A stretch of 64,000 nucleotides of DNA from Inquilinus limosus DSM 16000 (GCF_000423185.1 NZ_AUHM01000015.1:124001-188000); one strand, 5' to 3'. Numbered from the stretch's first letter, positions 1 to 8,582 are shown. A program made the numbers and translations. Notes: generated from the sequence alone by a model not told the origin.

Positions 1-30
1 ATCCGCCAAGCTGCACTGACCGGGCCGGCG

Positions 31-834
31 GTGCGGCAAAGCGACGACGGGCCGGTCCTGGCCAAGCGCGCCGGCCTCTATCGCGAGGCCCCGCCGGCGC
101 TGGAGCTGGCGCCGCACCTGCTGTGCCGGTGGATGCATGCGGTCCCGCAGGGCCTGGCCCTGCCGGTGGCCGTCGTCCCCGACGGTTGTGTCGACCTGCT
201 GTGGGTCGGCGGCCGGCTGGTGGTGGCCGGGCCGGACCTCACCGCGCAGCACCCGTTGCTGCTGCCCGGCGACCCGGTGGTCGCCGTCCGCTTCCGTCCA
301 GGCGCCGCCTTCCGCTGGCTCGGCCTGCCGATGTCCGAGCTCACCGGCCGGCAGGTCGACCTGGAGGACCTCCGCCGTCCCTGGGCGCGCGACCTGGCCG
401 GCCGGATCGGCGAGGCGCGGACCGTGACTGAGCGGATGGCGCGGCTCGAGGCCGGGCTGGCGCGCATCGCGCCGGAGATCGCCCCGCCGGCGCCGGAGAT
501 GGCGCTGGCCTTCCAACTGCTCGGCCGCGGCGCGGAGGAGGCCGGGTTGGCGGCGCTGCGCGACCGGCTCGAGATCAGCGAGCGCAGCCTGCGGAGGCGC
601 TGCCACGAGGCCTTCGGCTACGGCCCCAAGACGCTCGACCGCATCCTGCGCTTCCAGCGGTTTCTGACATTGGCGGAGGCGGGGGAGGAGGGGCTCTCGG
701 CCCTCGCTGCCGCCGCCGGCTACGCCGACCAGGCGCATCTGACGCGCGAGGTGCGGCGCTTGTCCGGCCTGACCCCGGCCGCGATCCTCCGCCAGCTCGC
801 CCTCGGCGAGACGGAGGGGCGCGAAGCCGCCTGA
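31..834 (+). CDS. AraC-family transcriptional regulator
   Basis: This is a 267-residue DNA-binding regulator. Residues about 15-115 look like the beta-rich sensor domain found in front of many AraC-type HTH domains (note VPDGCVDLLW and VRFRPGAAFRWLG). Residues about 155-260 form the AraC double helix-turn-helix, with the second helix pair around AAAGYADQAHLTREVRRLSG followed by the usual LTPAA ending. It starts at a GTG; the 30 bases upstream are too few to rule out an earlier start. The VOC gene 73 bp downstream is co-oriented and could be its target, which is inference. Confidence 0.85.
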   Translation: MRQSDDGPVLAKRAGLYREAPPALELAPHLLCRWMHAVPQGLALPVAVVPDGCVDLLWVGGRLVVAGPDLTAQHPLLLPGDPVVAVRFRPGAAFRWLGLPMSELTGRQVDLEDLRRPWARDLAGRIGEARTVTERMARLEAGLARIAPEIAPPAPEMALAFQLLGRGAEEAGLAALRDRLEISERSLRRRCHEAFGYGPKTLDRILRFQRFLTLAEAGEEGLSALAAAAGYADQAHLTREVRRLSGLTPAAILRQLALGETEGREAA

Positions 835-907
835 CTGGCCGTTCCGTTCAAGACGGCATCAGCGGGCGATGGCAGGCTCGCGGCCGGATCGGAGATAAGG
901 AGGCATC

Positions 908-1261
908 ATGGCCACGCCCGGCAACGACCGACGCATCGACTACATCGAGTTCGCCGTCGCCGACATCGCGCGCTCGCGCGATTTCTACGGCAGCGCCTTC
1001 GGCTGGACATTCACGGATTACGGCCCGAGCTATTGCGAGTTCGACGACGGCCGGCTGAAGGGCGGCTTTGCCCAGGGCGGCCAGGCGAAGCCCGGCGGGC
1101 TGCTGGTGATCCTCTATGCCGAGGACCTCGCCGCAACCCAGGAGCGGCTGGAAAAGGCAGGCGCCCGCATCGTCAAGCCGATCTTCAGCTTCCCGGGCGG
1201 CCGCCGCTTCCACTTCCAGGACCCGGACGGCTACGAGCTCGCCGTCTGGTCCGACCGGTGA
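908..1261 (+). CDS. VOC family protein (glyoxalase/bleomycin-resistance fold)
   Basis: This 117-residue single-unit VOC protein opens with the usual first strand IDYIEFAVADIARSRDFYG and closes with FHFQDPDGYELAVWSD, the second paired beta-alpha-beta-beta-beta motif. Such proteins dimerise and bind a divalent metal to act on small molecules; the substrate cannot be told from sequence. A clear ribosome binding site, AAGGAGG, lies at 898-904, about 4 nt before the ATG. It follows the AraC regulator on the same strand and may be transcribed with it. Confidence 0.88.
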   Translation: MATPGNDRRIDYIEFAVADIARSRDFYGSAFGWTFTDYGPSYCEFDDGRLKGGFAQGGQAKPGGLLVILYAEDLAATQERLEKAGARIVKPIFSFPGGRRFHFQDPDGYELAVWSDR

Positions 1262-1273
1262 CGCGAGAGGAGG

Positions 1274-1300
1274 GAAGGGGGCCGCAGCCCCCTTCTCGCC
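1274..1300. terminator. Hairpin between convergent genes
   Basis: GAAGGGGGC at 1274-1282 pairs with GCCCCCTTC at 1287-1295 around a 4-nt loop. It sits between the ends of the VOC gene (+) and the ompA-like gene (-), so it could serve both. There is no good T-run on either side, so it may be only a weak intrinsic terminator. Confidence 0.45.
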
Positions 1301-1303
1301 GCG

Positions 1304-2266
1304 TTAGTTCACGACGATCTCGACCCGCCGGTTCTGCGGCTCGCGCACGCCGTCGGCGGTCGGCACCAGCGGATCGGCCTCGCCGACGCCGCGGGTGACG
1401 ATCATGCTGTCGGCCACGCCGTCGGCCACCAGCTCGCGCCGCACCGCCTCGGCCCGGCGCTGCGACAGGGCCTGGTTGTAGCTGTCCGAGCCGGCGCGGT
1501 CGGTGTGGCCGGTGACGTCGATCCGGGTACTCCGGCCCTGCAACGCGTCGGAGGCGGCGGAGCCCACGATCTGCTTCGCCTCAGGCGTCAGCTTCGAGCT
1601 GTCGAAGTCGAAGAACACCAGATAGCTCCGGGCCTGGGTCACCTGCGTGACCTCCTGCGGCGGCGGCGCTTCCTCGGCGCCGAAGGTGTAGCGCAGGCCG
1701 ACCAGGATGCTGTGGTTGTTGTTCTCGTCCGACTTGATCCGCACCCCGTTGTCCTTGAAGGTCGGCGCGGTGGTGCCGAGATAGCGGTACTCCAGGGTCG
1801 CCGCCAGGTTCGGCGCGAAGTTGTAGGCCACGCCGGCGATGCCCTGATAGGCGAACTGCGCCTTGGTCGAGCTGAAGTAGTTGCCCGGGCCGCTCGGGTT
1901 GAAGTCGGCATCAACCAGCGCCACGCCGACGCCGCCGCCGATATAGGGCACGAAGGGCGAACCGAAATCGAAGTCGTAATAGCCGTTCGCCATCAGGCCG
2001 TAGGTGGTCTGGTGGCTGTTGCCGTCGTGGCTGTTCTCCCGGATGCTCGCTTCGAGGTCGGTGCGGAAGCCGTTGCCGAAGCCGTAGCCGACATACAGGT
2101 TGCCCGCCGGCCCGACATCATAGTCGTCCTGGTTCAGGCCGTTGCTCTGGAGGAAGTTGACGCCGGCTCCGGCGCCGACATAGAGGCCGTTCACCTGCTG
2201 CGCCACGGCCGGTGTCGCGGCCAGCAGCGCGGCTGCCCCTGCGGCGAAGACGATGCGTCTGGTCAT
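1304..2266 (-). CDS. OmpA family outer-membrane protein
   Basis: The product is a 320-residue outer-membrane beta-barrel protein tied to peptidoglycan. A signal peptide (MTRRIVFAAGAAALLAATPAVAQQ) fixes the start at 2266 rather than at upstream in-frame codons. An eight-stranded porin-like barrel occupies about residues 25-200 (VGYGFGNGFRTDLEASIR, ALVDADFNPSG). The C-terminal OmpA/MotB domain has the typical DFDSSKLTPEA, GHTDRAGSDSYNQALSQRRA and NRRVEI motifs and ends ..VEIVVN. The 190 bp between its start and the lacI-type gene is relatively AT-rich (2420-2455) and probably holds its promoter. It is likely a structural envelope protein, monocistronic. Confidence 0.93.
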   Translation of the reverse strand: MTRRIVFAAGAAALLAATPAVAQQVNGLYVGAGAGVNFLQSNGLNQDDYDVGPAGNLYVGYGFGNGFRTDLEASIRENSHDGNSHQTTYGLMANGYYDFDFGSPFVPYIGGGVGVALVDADFNPSGPGNYFSSTKAQFAYQGIAGVAYNFAPNLAATLEYRYLGTTAPTFKDNGVRIKSDENNNHSILVGLRYTFGAEEAPPPQEVTQVTQARSYLVFFDFDSSKLTPEAKQIVGSAASDALQGRSTRIDVTGHTDRAGSDSYNQALSQRRAEAVRRELVADGVADSMIVTRGVGEADPLVPTADGVREPQNRRVEIVVN

Positions 2267-2459
2267 TCCTGGCTCCACGAGAGTCTCGCTAGGATTGCGG
2301 TCCCGTATCTCGTCCCGTGCCAGACGATACAGATGCATACGTCCCTGAATGCATGTCAAAATGGCGCGCAGCGACGATGTCGCATCTTGAAGTGCCGTCG
2401 AGGAATCCTATCGGACGAGCAAAGTACTCTAAGCTTGTTTTCTTAATTATTTGTAAGGC

Positions 2460-3506
2460 TCAGTGCCGCGGCGGCGCGGTGCTGGCGCGGACGATCAGCC
2501 GGTGGGGCACGCTCACGCCGCGCTTCGACGCTGCGATGCCGGCGAGGCGGTCCGCCAGCAGACGCATCGCCTCGAAGCCCAGCCGCCGCGCCGGCTGGTC
2601 GATGGTGGTCAGCGGCGGGTCGTAGACGGCGGCGAAGTAGATGTTGTCGAAGCCGACGATCGAGATGTCCTCCGGCACCCGCAGGCCCGCCTGCTTGATG
2701 GTGCGGATCGCGCCCATGGCGATCTCATCGCTGCCGCAGAACACGGCGGTCGGCGGCTCGGGCAGCGCCAGAAGCTCGGCCATCTCCTCCGCCCCGGTGG
2801 CGATCGAGAAGGTGCCGTAGCGCACCAACTCGGGCCGCAGCGCGATCCCGGCCTCGGCCAGGGCCGCGGCGTAGCCTTCGAAGCGCTTCGGCGTGGCGGT
2901 GGCCGGGGCGCTGCCGCCGATATGGCCGATGCGGCGATGGCCCAGCTCGATCAGATGCCGCGTCGCCGCCTGCCCGCCGGCCCGGTTGTCGATCTGCACC
3001 GCCGGCACGCCGGGGGCGGCGACGGGCTCGATCACCGCCACCAGGCGCTGCCGCAGGGACGGGGTCTTCAGCGTCTCCGGCATATGGCCGCCCAGCACCA
3101 GCATGCCGTCGACCGCCCCGGTCAGCAGCTGGCGGGCATGCTCCTCCGCCCGTGCCGGGTCGCCGGCGGTGTTGCCGATCAGCACGTGGAAGCCTGCCGC
3201 CACCGCCGCCTCCTCGGCACCCAGCAGCACCGAGGCGTGGAACGGGTTGGCGATGTTCGGCACCATCACGAACACCTGCCGCGCCTGCTGCAGGCGCAGG
3301 CCGCGGGCCATGCGGTTGACGACATAGCCGGTGTCGCGCACCGCCGCCTCGATCCGCGCCTTCGTCTCCTCGTTCACCCGCGGCGACCCGGCCAGGGCCC
3401 GGCTGACCGTCGCCACCGACACGCCGGCCATGCGGGCGATGTCGGCCATGCGCGGCCGCCCGGCTTCGGGCGCCGGCGGCAGGCTGCGGCTGCGGCTGCG
3501 GCTCAC
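2460..3506 (-). CDS. LacI-family transcriptional repressor
   Basis: This is a LacI/GalR repressor of about 348 residues. The N-terminal HTH reads MADIARMAGVSVATVSRALA, with the hinge helix ending at NRMARGLR. A periplasmic-binding-protein-like sensor domain follows (VPNIANPFHASVLLGAEEA, VFCGSDEIAMGAIR, ISIVGFDNIYFAAVYDPPLT). I take the GTG at 3504-3506 as start because family members have a few residues before the first helix. An ATG at 3449 is the alternative; neither has a strong ribosome binding site. The extra N-terminus is Arg-Ser-rich, encoded by a short CTGCGG repeat. The gene is divergent from the sugar-binding-protein gene at 3711, which is its likely target. Confidence 0.9.
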   Translation of the reverse strand: MSRSRSRSLPPAPEAGRPRMADIARMAGVSVATVSRALAGSPRVNEETKARIEAAVRDTGYVVNRMARGLRLQQARQVFVMVPNIANPFHASVLLGAEEAAVAAGFHVLIGNTAGDPARAEEHARQLLTGAVDGMLVLGGHMPETLKTPSLRQRLVAVIEPVAAPGVPAVQIDNRAGGQAATRHLIELGHRRIGHIGGSAPATATPKRFEGYAAALAEAGIALRPELVRYGTFSIATGAEEMAELLALPEPPTAVFCGSDEIAMGAIRTIKQAGLRVPEDISIVGFDNIYFAAVYDPPLTTIDQPARRLGFEAMRLLADRLAGIAASKRGVSVPHRLIVRASTAPPRH

Positions 3507-3609
3507 GGCGCGGTCTCGGAATCCTGGATCATACCTCCGACGATGCCCGGAACGGCGGTGCCGGCCAAGGGGGGACGATCGGCCGGTCCGGCCGAGGGTG
3601 GATTGCGAA

Positions 3610-3655
3610 TTGACAGCGGGCGCATTCCCCGGTTCACTTGTAACCAAACGGTTAC
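3610..3655 (+). promoter_or_regulatory. Promoter and LacI-type operator upstream of the solute-binding protein
   Basis: A consensus -35 TTGACA lies at 3610-3615. A weak -10 (TTCACT, 3633-3638) follows at 17 bp. Immediately downstream is a perfect inverted repeat, GTAACC-AAAC-GGTTAC, at 3640-3655. A symmetric site placed about where transcription would start is what a LacI-family repressor needs. The adjacent divergent lacI-type gene makes it the obvious candidate binder. The palindrome is seen directly; its role is inferred. Confidence 0.6.
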
Positions 3656-3710
3656 TTCGCCGGCGGGGCCAACCCGCCCGGACCATCGGCAACCAACAGG
3701 GGAGGGTGCG

Positions 3711-4985
3711 ATGTCGGCTGCGATCGGGCGCAGATCCGTGTTGGCCGGGGCGTTGGGCCTGGCAGGGACGATGGCGCTGCCGGCCGTTCTCCGGGCCGAA
3801 GCGGCGCGGCTGCGCGTCGTCTGGTGGGGCAATGACGACCGCACCCGCCGCACGCTCGAGGTGCTGAAGCTGTATCAGGCCAAGGTTCCGGGCGCCGAGC
3901 TGGTGGGCGAGGTCAGCAACGCCGAGTATTTCCCCAAGCTGGCGACCCAGCTGGTCGGGCGCAGCGCCCCGGACATCTTCCAGCTCGAACCCAACAGCTT
4001 CGCCGATTTCGTGCAGCGCGGCGCCACGCTGCCGCTCGACGGCTTTCTGCCGCAGCCGATCGACACCTCCGGCATCAGCCGCGACCTGCTCGACCTCTGC
4101 GTCCTCGACGGCAAGGTCTGGGGCATCCCGCACGGCCTGAACTCCTTCGCCCTGATGTACGACGCGGCCGTGTTCAAGACGGCCGGCATCGCCCCGCCCG
4201 ACGACAAGACCAGCTGGGACGACTATGCCGAGCGGATGGTCGAGCTGACCAAGGCGGCCGGCCGCGACCAGTACTGGGGCTCCTGCGATGCCAGCGGCTA
4301 CAGCTTCGCGTTCCAGGTCTGGCTGCGGCAGCGCGGCGCCGACCTGTTCACCGCGGACGGCGCGCTCGGTTTCGGCCAGGAGCATGCCGCGGAGTGGTTC
4401 GCCTATTGGGACGGGATGCGCCGGCGCGGCGGCTGCGTCCCGGCCGACATCGCGGCGCTCAGCCCGGATTCGACCATCACCCAGATGTCGCTGATCCAGG
4501 GCAAGGCGGCGACCAGCTTGGCCTTCTCGAACCAGATCGTCGGCATGCAATCCGCCACCACCGCGCCGCTGGCCCTGACGATGTATCCGAACGGCGGCCC
4601 GGGGGCGAAGCCGGGGCAGTTCTACCGGCCCGCCTCGTGCTGGTCGATCTACGCCCGGTGCAAGGCGCCGGAGGCGGCGGCCGGCTTCCTCGCCTTCTTC
4701 CTCAACGACCCCGAGGCCGCCAAGGTGCTGGGGGTGGAGCGCGGCGTGCCGCTGAGCCCGGCGGCGCGCGATCTGATCCTGCCGACGCTGGACCCCACGC
4801 AACGCGCCACGGTGGACTACGTCAACTTCATCGCCGACAAGGTCGGCCCTTATCCGCCGCCCCCGCCCAAGGGATCGCAGCAGTTCGGCCGGGTGATGAA
4901 GCGGGTGGCGGACACAGTCGCCTTCACCGCCTCCATCAGCGACGGCGCCGCGCAGCTGATCGCGGACGCCCGCGCCCTTCTCTGA
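3711..4985 (+). CDS. Extracellular sugar-binding protein of an ABC importer (family 1)
   Basis: This 424-residue protein starts at 3711 behind a GGAGG at 3701-3705. The leader contains twin arginines (IGRRSVLAGALGLAGTMALP), suggesting Tat or Sec export to the periplasm. The mature part matches family-1 solute-binding proteins for sugars: LRVVWWGNDDRTRRTLEVLK, then PDIFQLEPNSFADFV, then WGIPHGLNSFALMYDAAVFK. No permease or ATPase gene is next to it, so it is an orphan that must use a transporter encoded elsewhere. It lies 12 bp upstream of the acyltransferase fusion and behind a LacI-type operator, suggesting carbohydrate-induced expression. Confidence 0.88.
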   Translation: MSAAIGRRSVLAGALGLAGTMALPAVLRAEAARLRVVWWGNDDRTRRTLEVLKLYQAKVPGAELVGEVSNAEYFPKLATQLVGRSAPDIFQLEPNSFADFVQRGATLPLDGFLPQPIDTSGISRDLLDLCVLDGKVWGIPHGLNSFALMYDAAVFKTAGIAPPDDKTSWDDYAERMVELTKAAGRDQYWGSCDASGYSFAFQVWLRQRGADLFTADGALGFGQEHAAEWFAYWDGMRRRGGCVPADIAALSPDSTITQMSLIQGKAATSLAFSNQIVGMQSATTAPLALTMYPNGGPGAKPGQFYRPASCWSIYARCKAPEAAAGFLAFFLNDPEAAKVLGVERGVPLSPAARDLILPTLDPTQRATVDYVNFIADKVGPYPPPPPKGSQQFGRVMKRVADTVAFTASISDGAAQLIADARALL

Positions 4986-4997
4986 GAGAGGCTCTCG

Positions 4998-6686
4998 ATG
5001 TCGGTCATGCCGGATCCCGAAGGCGCCGAGCCCCGCACGGTGGAGGAGTTCGATTCCCACCCCTGGCGCTTCGAGGCTCATGCTACGGAGGCGCAGCGCC
5101 GGGCGCAGGCGGCCTTCGTCGCCCAGCTGGCGCGGCGCCTGCCGCTCAGGCTCGGCGAAGCCTGCTACCTGTCGCCTCAGGCCTACATCTTCCCCGACAG
5201 CCTGACGCTCGGCGATCGCTGCGTCGTCGCCGCCGGGGTGCGCCTGCACGGCGACCTGATTGCCGGCGACCACTGCTCCTTCAACCTGCACGCCTCGGTG
5301 ATCGGACAAGTCCGCATGGGCTCCTGGGTCCGCATCGCCGCCGGGGCCATGATCGCCGGCTTCGACCATGTGTCGGACGACCCGGAGACGCCGATCGCGC
5401 AGCAAGGCGTGTCCACCAAGGGCATCGAGATCGGCAACGACGTCTGGATCGGCGCCAATGCCGTGGTCACCGACGGGGTGCGGATCGGCAGCCATTGCAT
5501 CGTCGCCGCCGGCGCGGTGGTCACTCGCGATGTCCCCGATTATGCGCTGGTCGGCGGCAACCCGGCCCGGGTGATCCGCGACCGCCGCCGGCCGCGGGGC
5601 CCGGCCCCGGCCGATACGCTGCTGGCCGAGGTGAAGGATTTCGACGCCCGCGTCGGCGAGGAGTGGCCTTCGATCCTCGCCGCGCATGCGGCGCCGCCCG
5701 GCCAGCCCTCCTGGTACCGCGATCCGCGCAACGCCGGGAACGCGCCGTTCCGCGCCGATTGCGACGCGATCCAGATCGCGGCGATGTTCGGCGCCGTGCC
5801 CCAGCCCTTCGGCCGCGAGGAGTGGATCGCCCGCCTGACGGCGCTGCAGGATCCGGAGACCGGCCTCTGCTTCAACCCGGACACGCCGGATGCGGTCCGC
5901 CGCGGCCCGCCGGCCGATCCCGGCGGCGACAATCTCTACAACATCCTCTGCGTCGGCTATGCGCTGGAATGCCTCGGCGCCGCCTTTCGCCACCCCGTCG
6001 CCTGGGCCTCGCGCCTCGACCCCGCGGCGCTGCAGCGGGCGCTGGACGGGCTGCCTTGGGCCGAGCGCGGCTGGTCCTCCGGCGCCTGGGTCGATGCGCT
6101 GGGCACGGCCTACTACCTGAACGCCCGTGACTTCGGCGATCCGGGCGAGCTCACGACGCTGATCGGCTGGCTGACCACGCGGGCGGATCCGGCGACCGGG
6201 CTGTGGAGCGGTCCGGTCGGCGACGACTGGCTGCAGGCGGTGAACGGCTTCTACCGGCTGACCCGCGGCACCTACGCCCAGTTCGGCCTCCCGCTGCCCT
6301 GGCCGGAGCGGACGATCGACTCCGTCCTCGCCCATCTCGACCGCAACGCGGGCTTCGAGCGCGCCGGGTTCAACGCCTGCAACGTGTTGGACGTGGTGCA
6401 CCCGCTGATGCTCTGCGCCCGCCAGACCGGCCACCGGGCGGCGGAGATAGCCGACGTGATGCGCCGCCTCCTCGCCGCCGCGCTCCGCCACTACGCGCCC
6501 GGACGCGGCTTCGCCTTCAACCGCGGCGAGGAGTCGGGGCTGCAGGGGACGGAGATGTGGCTGTCGATCGTCGCCCTGATCCTGACCCATCTCGGCCTGG
6601 CCGATGCCGCGAGCTTCCGGCTGGTCGGCGTGCACCGCTGGGGCCCGGGCCTGCCGGCCGACCGGATCCGCTGGCCGGCACGGTGA
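4998..6686 (+). CDS. Hexapeptide-repeat acyltransferase fused to a large helical C-terminal domain
   Basis: This is a 562-residue two-part protein. Residues about 50-195 are a left-handed beta-helix acyltransferase of the LacA/NodL/WbbJ kind, with hexapeptide repeats and the closing [25 protein letters not shown] and GGNPARVI signatures. After a linker, residues about 215-550 form a helical region with repeated aromatic/Gly motifs ([66 protein letters not shown]). This looks like an alpha/alpha-toroid, as in glycosidases, lyases or terpene-cyclase-like proteins. I do not recognise a named family for this half. It may acetylate and then bind or process the sugar captured by the upstream binding protein, which is speculative. 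Confidence 0.8.
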   Translation: MSVMPDPEGAEPRTVEEFDSHPWRFEAHATEAQRRAQAAFVAQLARRLPLRLGEACYLSPQAYIFPDSLTLGDRCVVAAGVRLHGDLIAGDHCSFNLHASVIGQVRMGSWVRIAAGAMIAGFDHVSDDPETPIAQQGVSTKGIEIGNDVWIGANAVVTDGVRIGSHCIVAAGAVVTRDVPDYALVGGNPARVIRDRRRPRGPAPADTLLAEVKDFDARVGEEWPSILAAHAAPPGQPSWYRDPRNAGNAPFRADCDAIQIAAMFGAVPQPFGREEWIARLTALQDPETGLCFNPDTPDAVRRGPPADPGGDNLYNILCVGYALECLGAAFRHPVAWASRLDPAALQRALDGLPWAERGWSSGAWVDALGTAYYLNARDFGDPGELTTLIGWLTTRADPATGLWSGPVGDDWLQAVNGFYRLTRGTYAQFGLPLPWPERTIDSVLAHLDRNAGFERAGFNACNVLDVVHPLMLCARQTGHRAAEIADVMRRLLAAALRHYAPGRGFAFNRGEESGLQGTEMWLSIVALILTHLGLADAASFRLVGVHRWGPGLPADRIRWPAR

Positions 6687-6689
6687 GGT

Positions 6690-7601
6690 TCAGCTCCACA
6701 CCCCGGAGACGGGGCGCGCCCGTTTGGACGTCAGCTCCGCCTCCAGCCAGGCGCGGAACAGCTGCACCTTGCGCTGCCGCGCCCGGGCCTCGGTGGTGAC
6801 GAACCAGTAGGCGATCTCGGTCGGCGCCGCGATCGGGAAGGGGCGGACCAGCCTTCCGTCCGCCAGCGCGTCGGCGGCGATCAACTGCCAGGCCATGAAC
6901 ACGCCCTGGCCGGCCAGCGCCGCCTCCAGCGCCGGGATCGGGTCGGTGTAGGTCGGGCCGGACAGGCGCGGCGGCGACGCCACCCCGGCGGCGGCGAACC
7001 ACTCGGCCCAGGAGATCAGCGAGCCTTCGTCACGGATCACCGGCACCGAGGCCAGGTCGGCCGGAGTCTTCAGCCGTGGCGCCAGAGACGGGGCGCAGAC
7101 CGGGAACACGGTCTGCGGAATCAGCTTCTCCACCACCACGCCGGTCCAGCCGCCGGGGCCCATGCGGATGGCGCAGTCGATGTCGCCGAGCGCCAGGTCC
7201 AACACCTCTCCGGTGGCGACGAAGCGCAGCTCGATGTCGGGGTGGGCGCTGGTGAATCGCGACAGCCGCGGCACCAGCCAGCGCGCGGCGAAGGCGGTGC
7301 CGGCGGTGACGGTCAGGATCCCGGCGCGCTCCACGGCCAATGCGGCGATCGCGTCGGCCAGCATGCGGAACCCGGCGTCCAGCATCGGCCGGATCCGCCA
7401 CAGCTCGGCGGTCGGTACCAGGCCGGTCGGGGTGCGCTCGAACAGCAGCACGCCCAGCCGCGCCTCGGCCCGGCGGATGTGTTGGCTGACCGCGCCCGGC
7501 GTCACCCCCAGCTCCTTGGCGGCGGTCGACAGCGACCCGCCGCGCGCCACCACCGCGATGGCACGCAGCGCGTTCAGCGGAATCGGGAAGGGCGAGGCCA
7601 T
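6690..7601 (-). CDS. LysR-family regulator, GcvA-like
   Basis: This 303-residue protein has an N-terminal winged HTH (PLNALRAIAVVARGGSLSTAAK.., TPGAVSQHIRRAEARLGVLLFER) and a type-2 periplasmic-binding-like effector domain (LPQ/IPQTVFPVCAPSLA, DEGSLISWAEWF). PLNALRA at the start and the effector-domain layout are typical of the GcvA branch. Its stop is 3 bp from the stop of the convergent acyltransferase gene. It is divergent from the ArsR/SRPBCC pair, with about 96 bp between starts. Its target is unknown. Confidence 0.9.
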   Translation of the reverse strand: MASPFPIPLNALRAIAVVARGGSLSTAAKELGVTPGAVSQHIRRAEARLGVLLFERTPTGLVPTAELWRIRPMLDAGFRMLADAIAALAVERAGILTVTAGTAFAARWLVPRLSRFTSAHPDIELRFVATGEVLDLALGDIDCAIRMGPGGWTGVVVEKLIPQTVFPVCAPSLAPRLKTPADLASVPVIRDEGSLISWAEWFAAAGVASPPRLSGPTYTDPIPALEAALAGQGVFMAWQLIAADALADGRLVRPFPIAAPTEIAYWFVTTEARARQRKVQLFRAWLEAELTSKRARPVSGVWS

Positions 7602-7662
7602 GCTTCTTCTTGAGCGGAGGGCGGCGGGCTGTCCAGCGTCGTCGCGCCTGACGAAGCCACGG

Positions 7663-7703
7663 TTGACTCTATAATATCCAGTTGGTTATATAACCATATG
7701 GTT
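7663..7703 (+). promoter_or_regulatory. Promoter with overlapping palindromes at the arsR-type start codon
   Basis: TTGACT at 7663-7668 and TTATAT at 7686-7691 form a 17-bp-spaced promoter. A perfect TATAAT also occurs at 7670-7675. The stretch 7683-7696 is a 14-bp perfect palindrome (TGGTTATATAACCA), and 7692-7703 is a second, overlapping one (AACCATATGGTT) that contains the start ATG at 7698. No ribosome binding site precedes that ATG. An operator covering the promoter and an autoregulated, possibly leaderless transcript are inferred. Confidence 0.55.
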
Positions 7704-8039
7704 TTAGAAGACTCGCTCAACCTCAGATTCGCCGCGCTCGCCGACCCCACCCGGCGCGCGATCCTGCTGCGCCTCGCCCAGGGCGAAGCCACGGTGGCGC
7801 AGCTGCAGGCCCCGTTCCGGATCAGCCAGCCCGCCATCTCCAAGCATCTCAAGGTACTGGAGGGCGCGGGGCTGATCGAACGCGGCCAGGCCGCCCAGTC
7901 GCGGCCGCGGCGCCTCAACCTCGCGGCGCTGCAGGAAACGGTCGAATGGTTCGAGCACTTCCGCAACCTCTGGAACGACAGCTTCGACCGCCTGGAGGCG
8001 TTTCTCGAAGCCAATCCCAAGCCAACGAAGGACGGATAG
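7698..8039 (+). CDS. ArsR-family winged-helix regulator
   Basis: This 113-residue regulator has FAALADPTRRAILLRLAQGE, then a recognition helix ISQPAISKHLKVLEGAGLI, and a wing. It lacks the Cys pairs of metal-sensing ArsR proteins. It belongs to the non-metal subgroup that is paired with SRPBCC/AHSA1 proteins. The stop is followed after 3 bp by the SRPBCC gene, so the two are one operon. It probably represses its own promoter through the palindromes over its start codon. Confidence 0.92.
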   Translation: MVLEDSLNLRFAALADPTRRAILLRLAQGEATVAQLQAPFRISQPAISKHLKVLEGAGLIERGQAAQSRPRRLNLAALQETVEWFEHFRNLWNDSFDRLEAFLEANPKPTKDG

Positions 8040-8042
8040 ATC

Positions 8043-8534
8043 ATGGCCGCCACCGATCCCCAATTCGTCATCTCCCGCGTCTTCAAGGCGCCGCGCGCGC
8101 GGGTCTGGGAAGCCTGGGCGAAGCCCGAGCTGATGGCGCAATGGTTCGGCCCGAAGGGCGTCGTCACCACGGTCAGGACCCTCGATCTGCGGCCGGGCGG
8201 GATGATGCATGCGCGCATGGACCGGCCCGATGGCGGGCAGATGTGGGTGAAGTTCGCCTATCGCGAGGTGGTCGCGCCGTCGCGCCTGGTCTGGGAGCAT
8301 TCCTTCGCGGACGAAGAGGCCAATCTCGCGCCTTCGCCCTTCGGCGGGCCGTGGCCGCTCAGGATCCTGTCGACCGTGACCTTCGAGGAGGAGGCGGCGG
8401 GCACCCGGGTCCGGCTGGTCTGGACGCCGCTGGACGCCGCGGAGGACGAGCGGCAGGCCTTCGCGGGCATGACGGACTCGATGACCGAAGGCTGGTCCGG
8501 CACCTTCGACCGGCTCGACCAGGCGCTGGCCTGA
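8043..8534 (+). CDS. SRPBCC (AHSA1/START-like) domain protein
   Basis: This 163-residue helix-grip protein begins with FVISRVFKAPRARVWEAWAKPELMAQWFGPKG in overlapping segments and ends with the long C-terminal helix (MTDSMTEGWSGTFDRLDQ). Such domains bind hydrophobic ligands in a deep cavity. Members coupled to an ArsR regulator are common in alphaproteobacteria, but their ligands are mostly unknown. It is co-transcribed with the regulator just upstream. Confidence 0.9.
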   Translation: MAATDPQFVISRVFKAPRARVWEAWAKPELMAQWFGPKGVVTTVRTLDLRPGGMMHARMDRPDGGQMWVKFAYREVVAPSRLVWEHSFADEEANLAPSPFGGPWPLRILSTVTFEEEAAGTRVRLVWTPLDAAEDERQAFAGMTDSMTEGWSGTFDRLDQALA

Positions 8535-8541
8535 CCCGATC

Positions 8542-8582
8542 GTCTCCGCGCCTATGGAGATTTTCTATAGGCGTGGAGAGAC
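8542..8582. repeat. Long imperfect inverted repeat
   Basis: GTCTCC...GCCTAT on the left pairs with ATAGGC...GGAGAGAC on the right around an A/T-rich loop (GGAGATTTT), giving arms of about 16 nt with a few mismatches. It starts 8 bp after the SRPBCC stop. No T-run follows, so it could be a terminator, an mRNA-stabilising hairpin or an operator for the next small reading frame. Confidence 0.4.

Noticed and set aside
3507-6635. Very long minus-strand open frame upstream of the lacI-type gene
   Set aside because: It lies antisense to the sugar-binding-protein and acyltransferase genes, its translation is low-complexity Arg/Gly/Asp-rich, and it is a GC-bias artefact. Only the C-terminal part (2460-3506) is the repressor.
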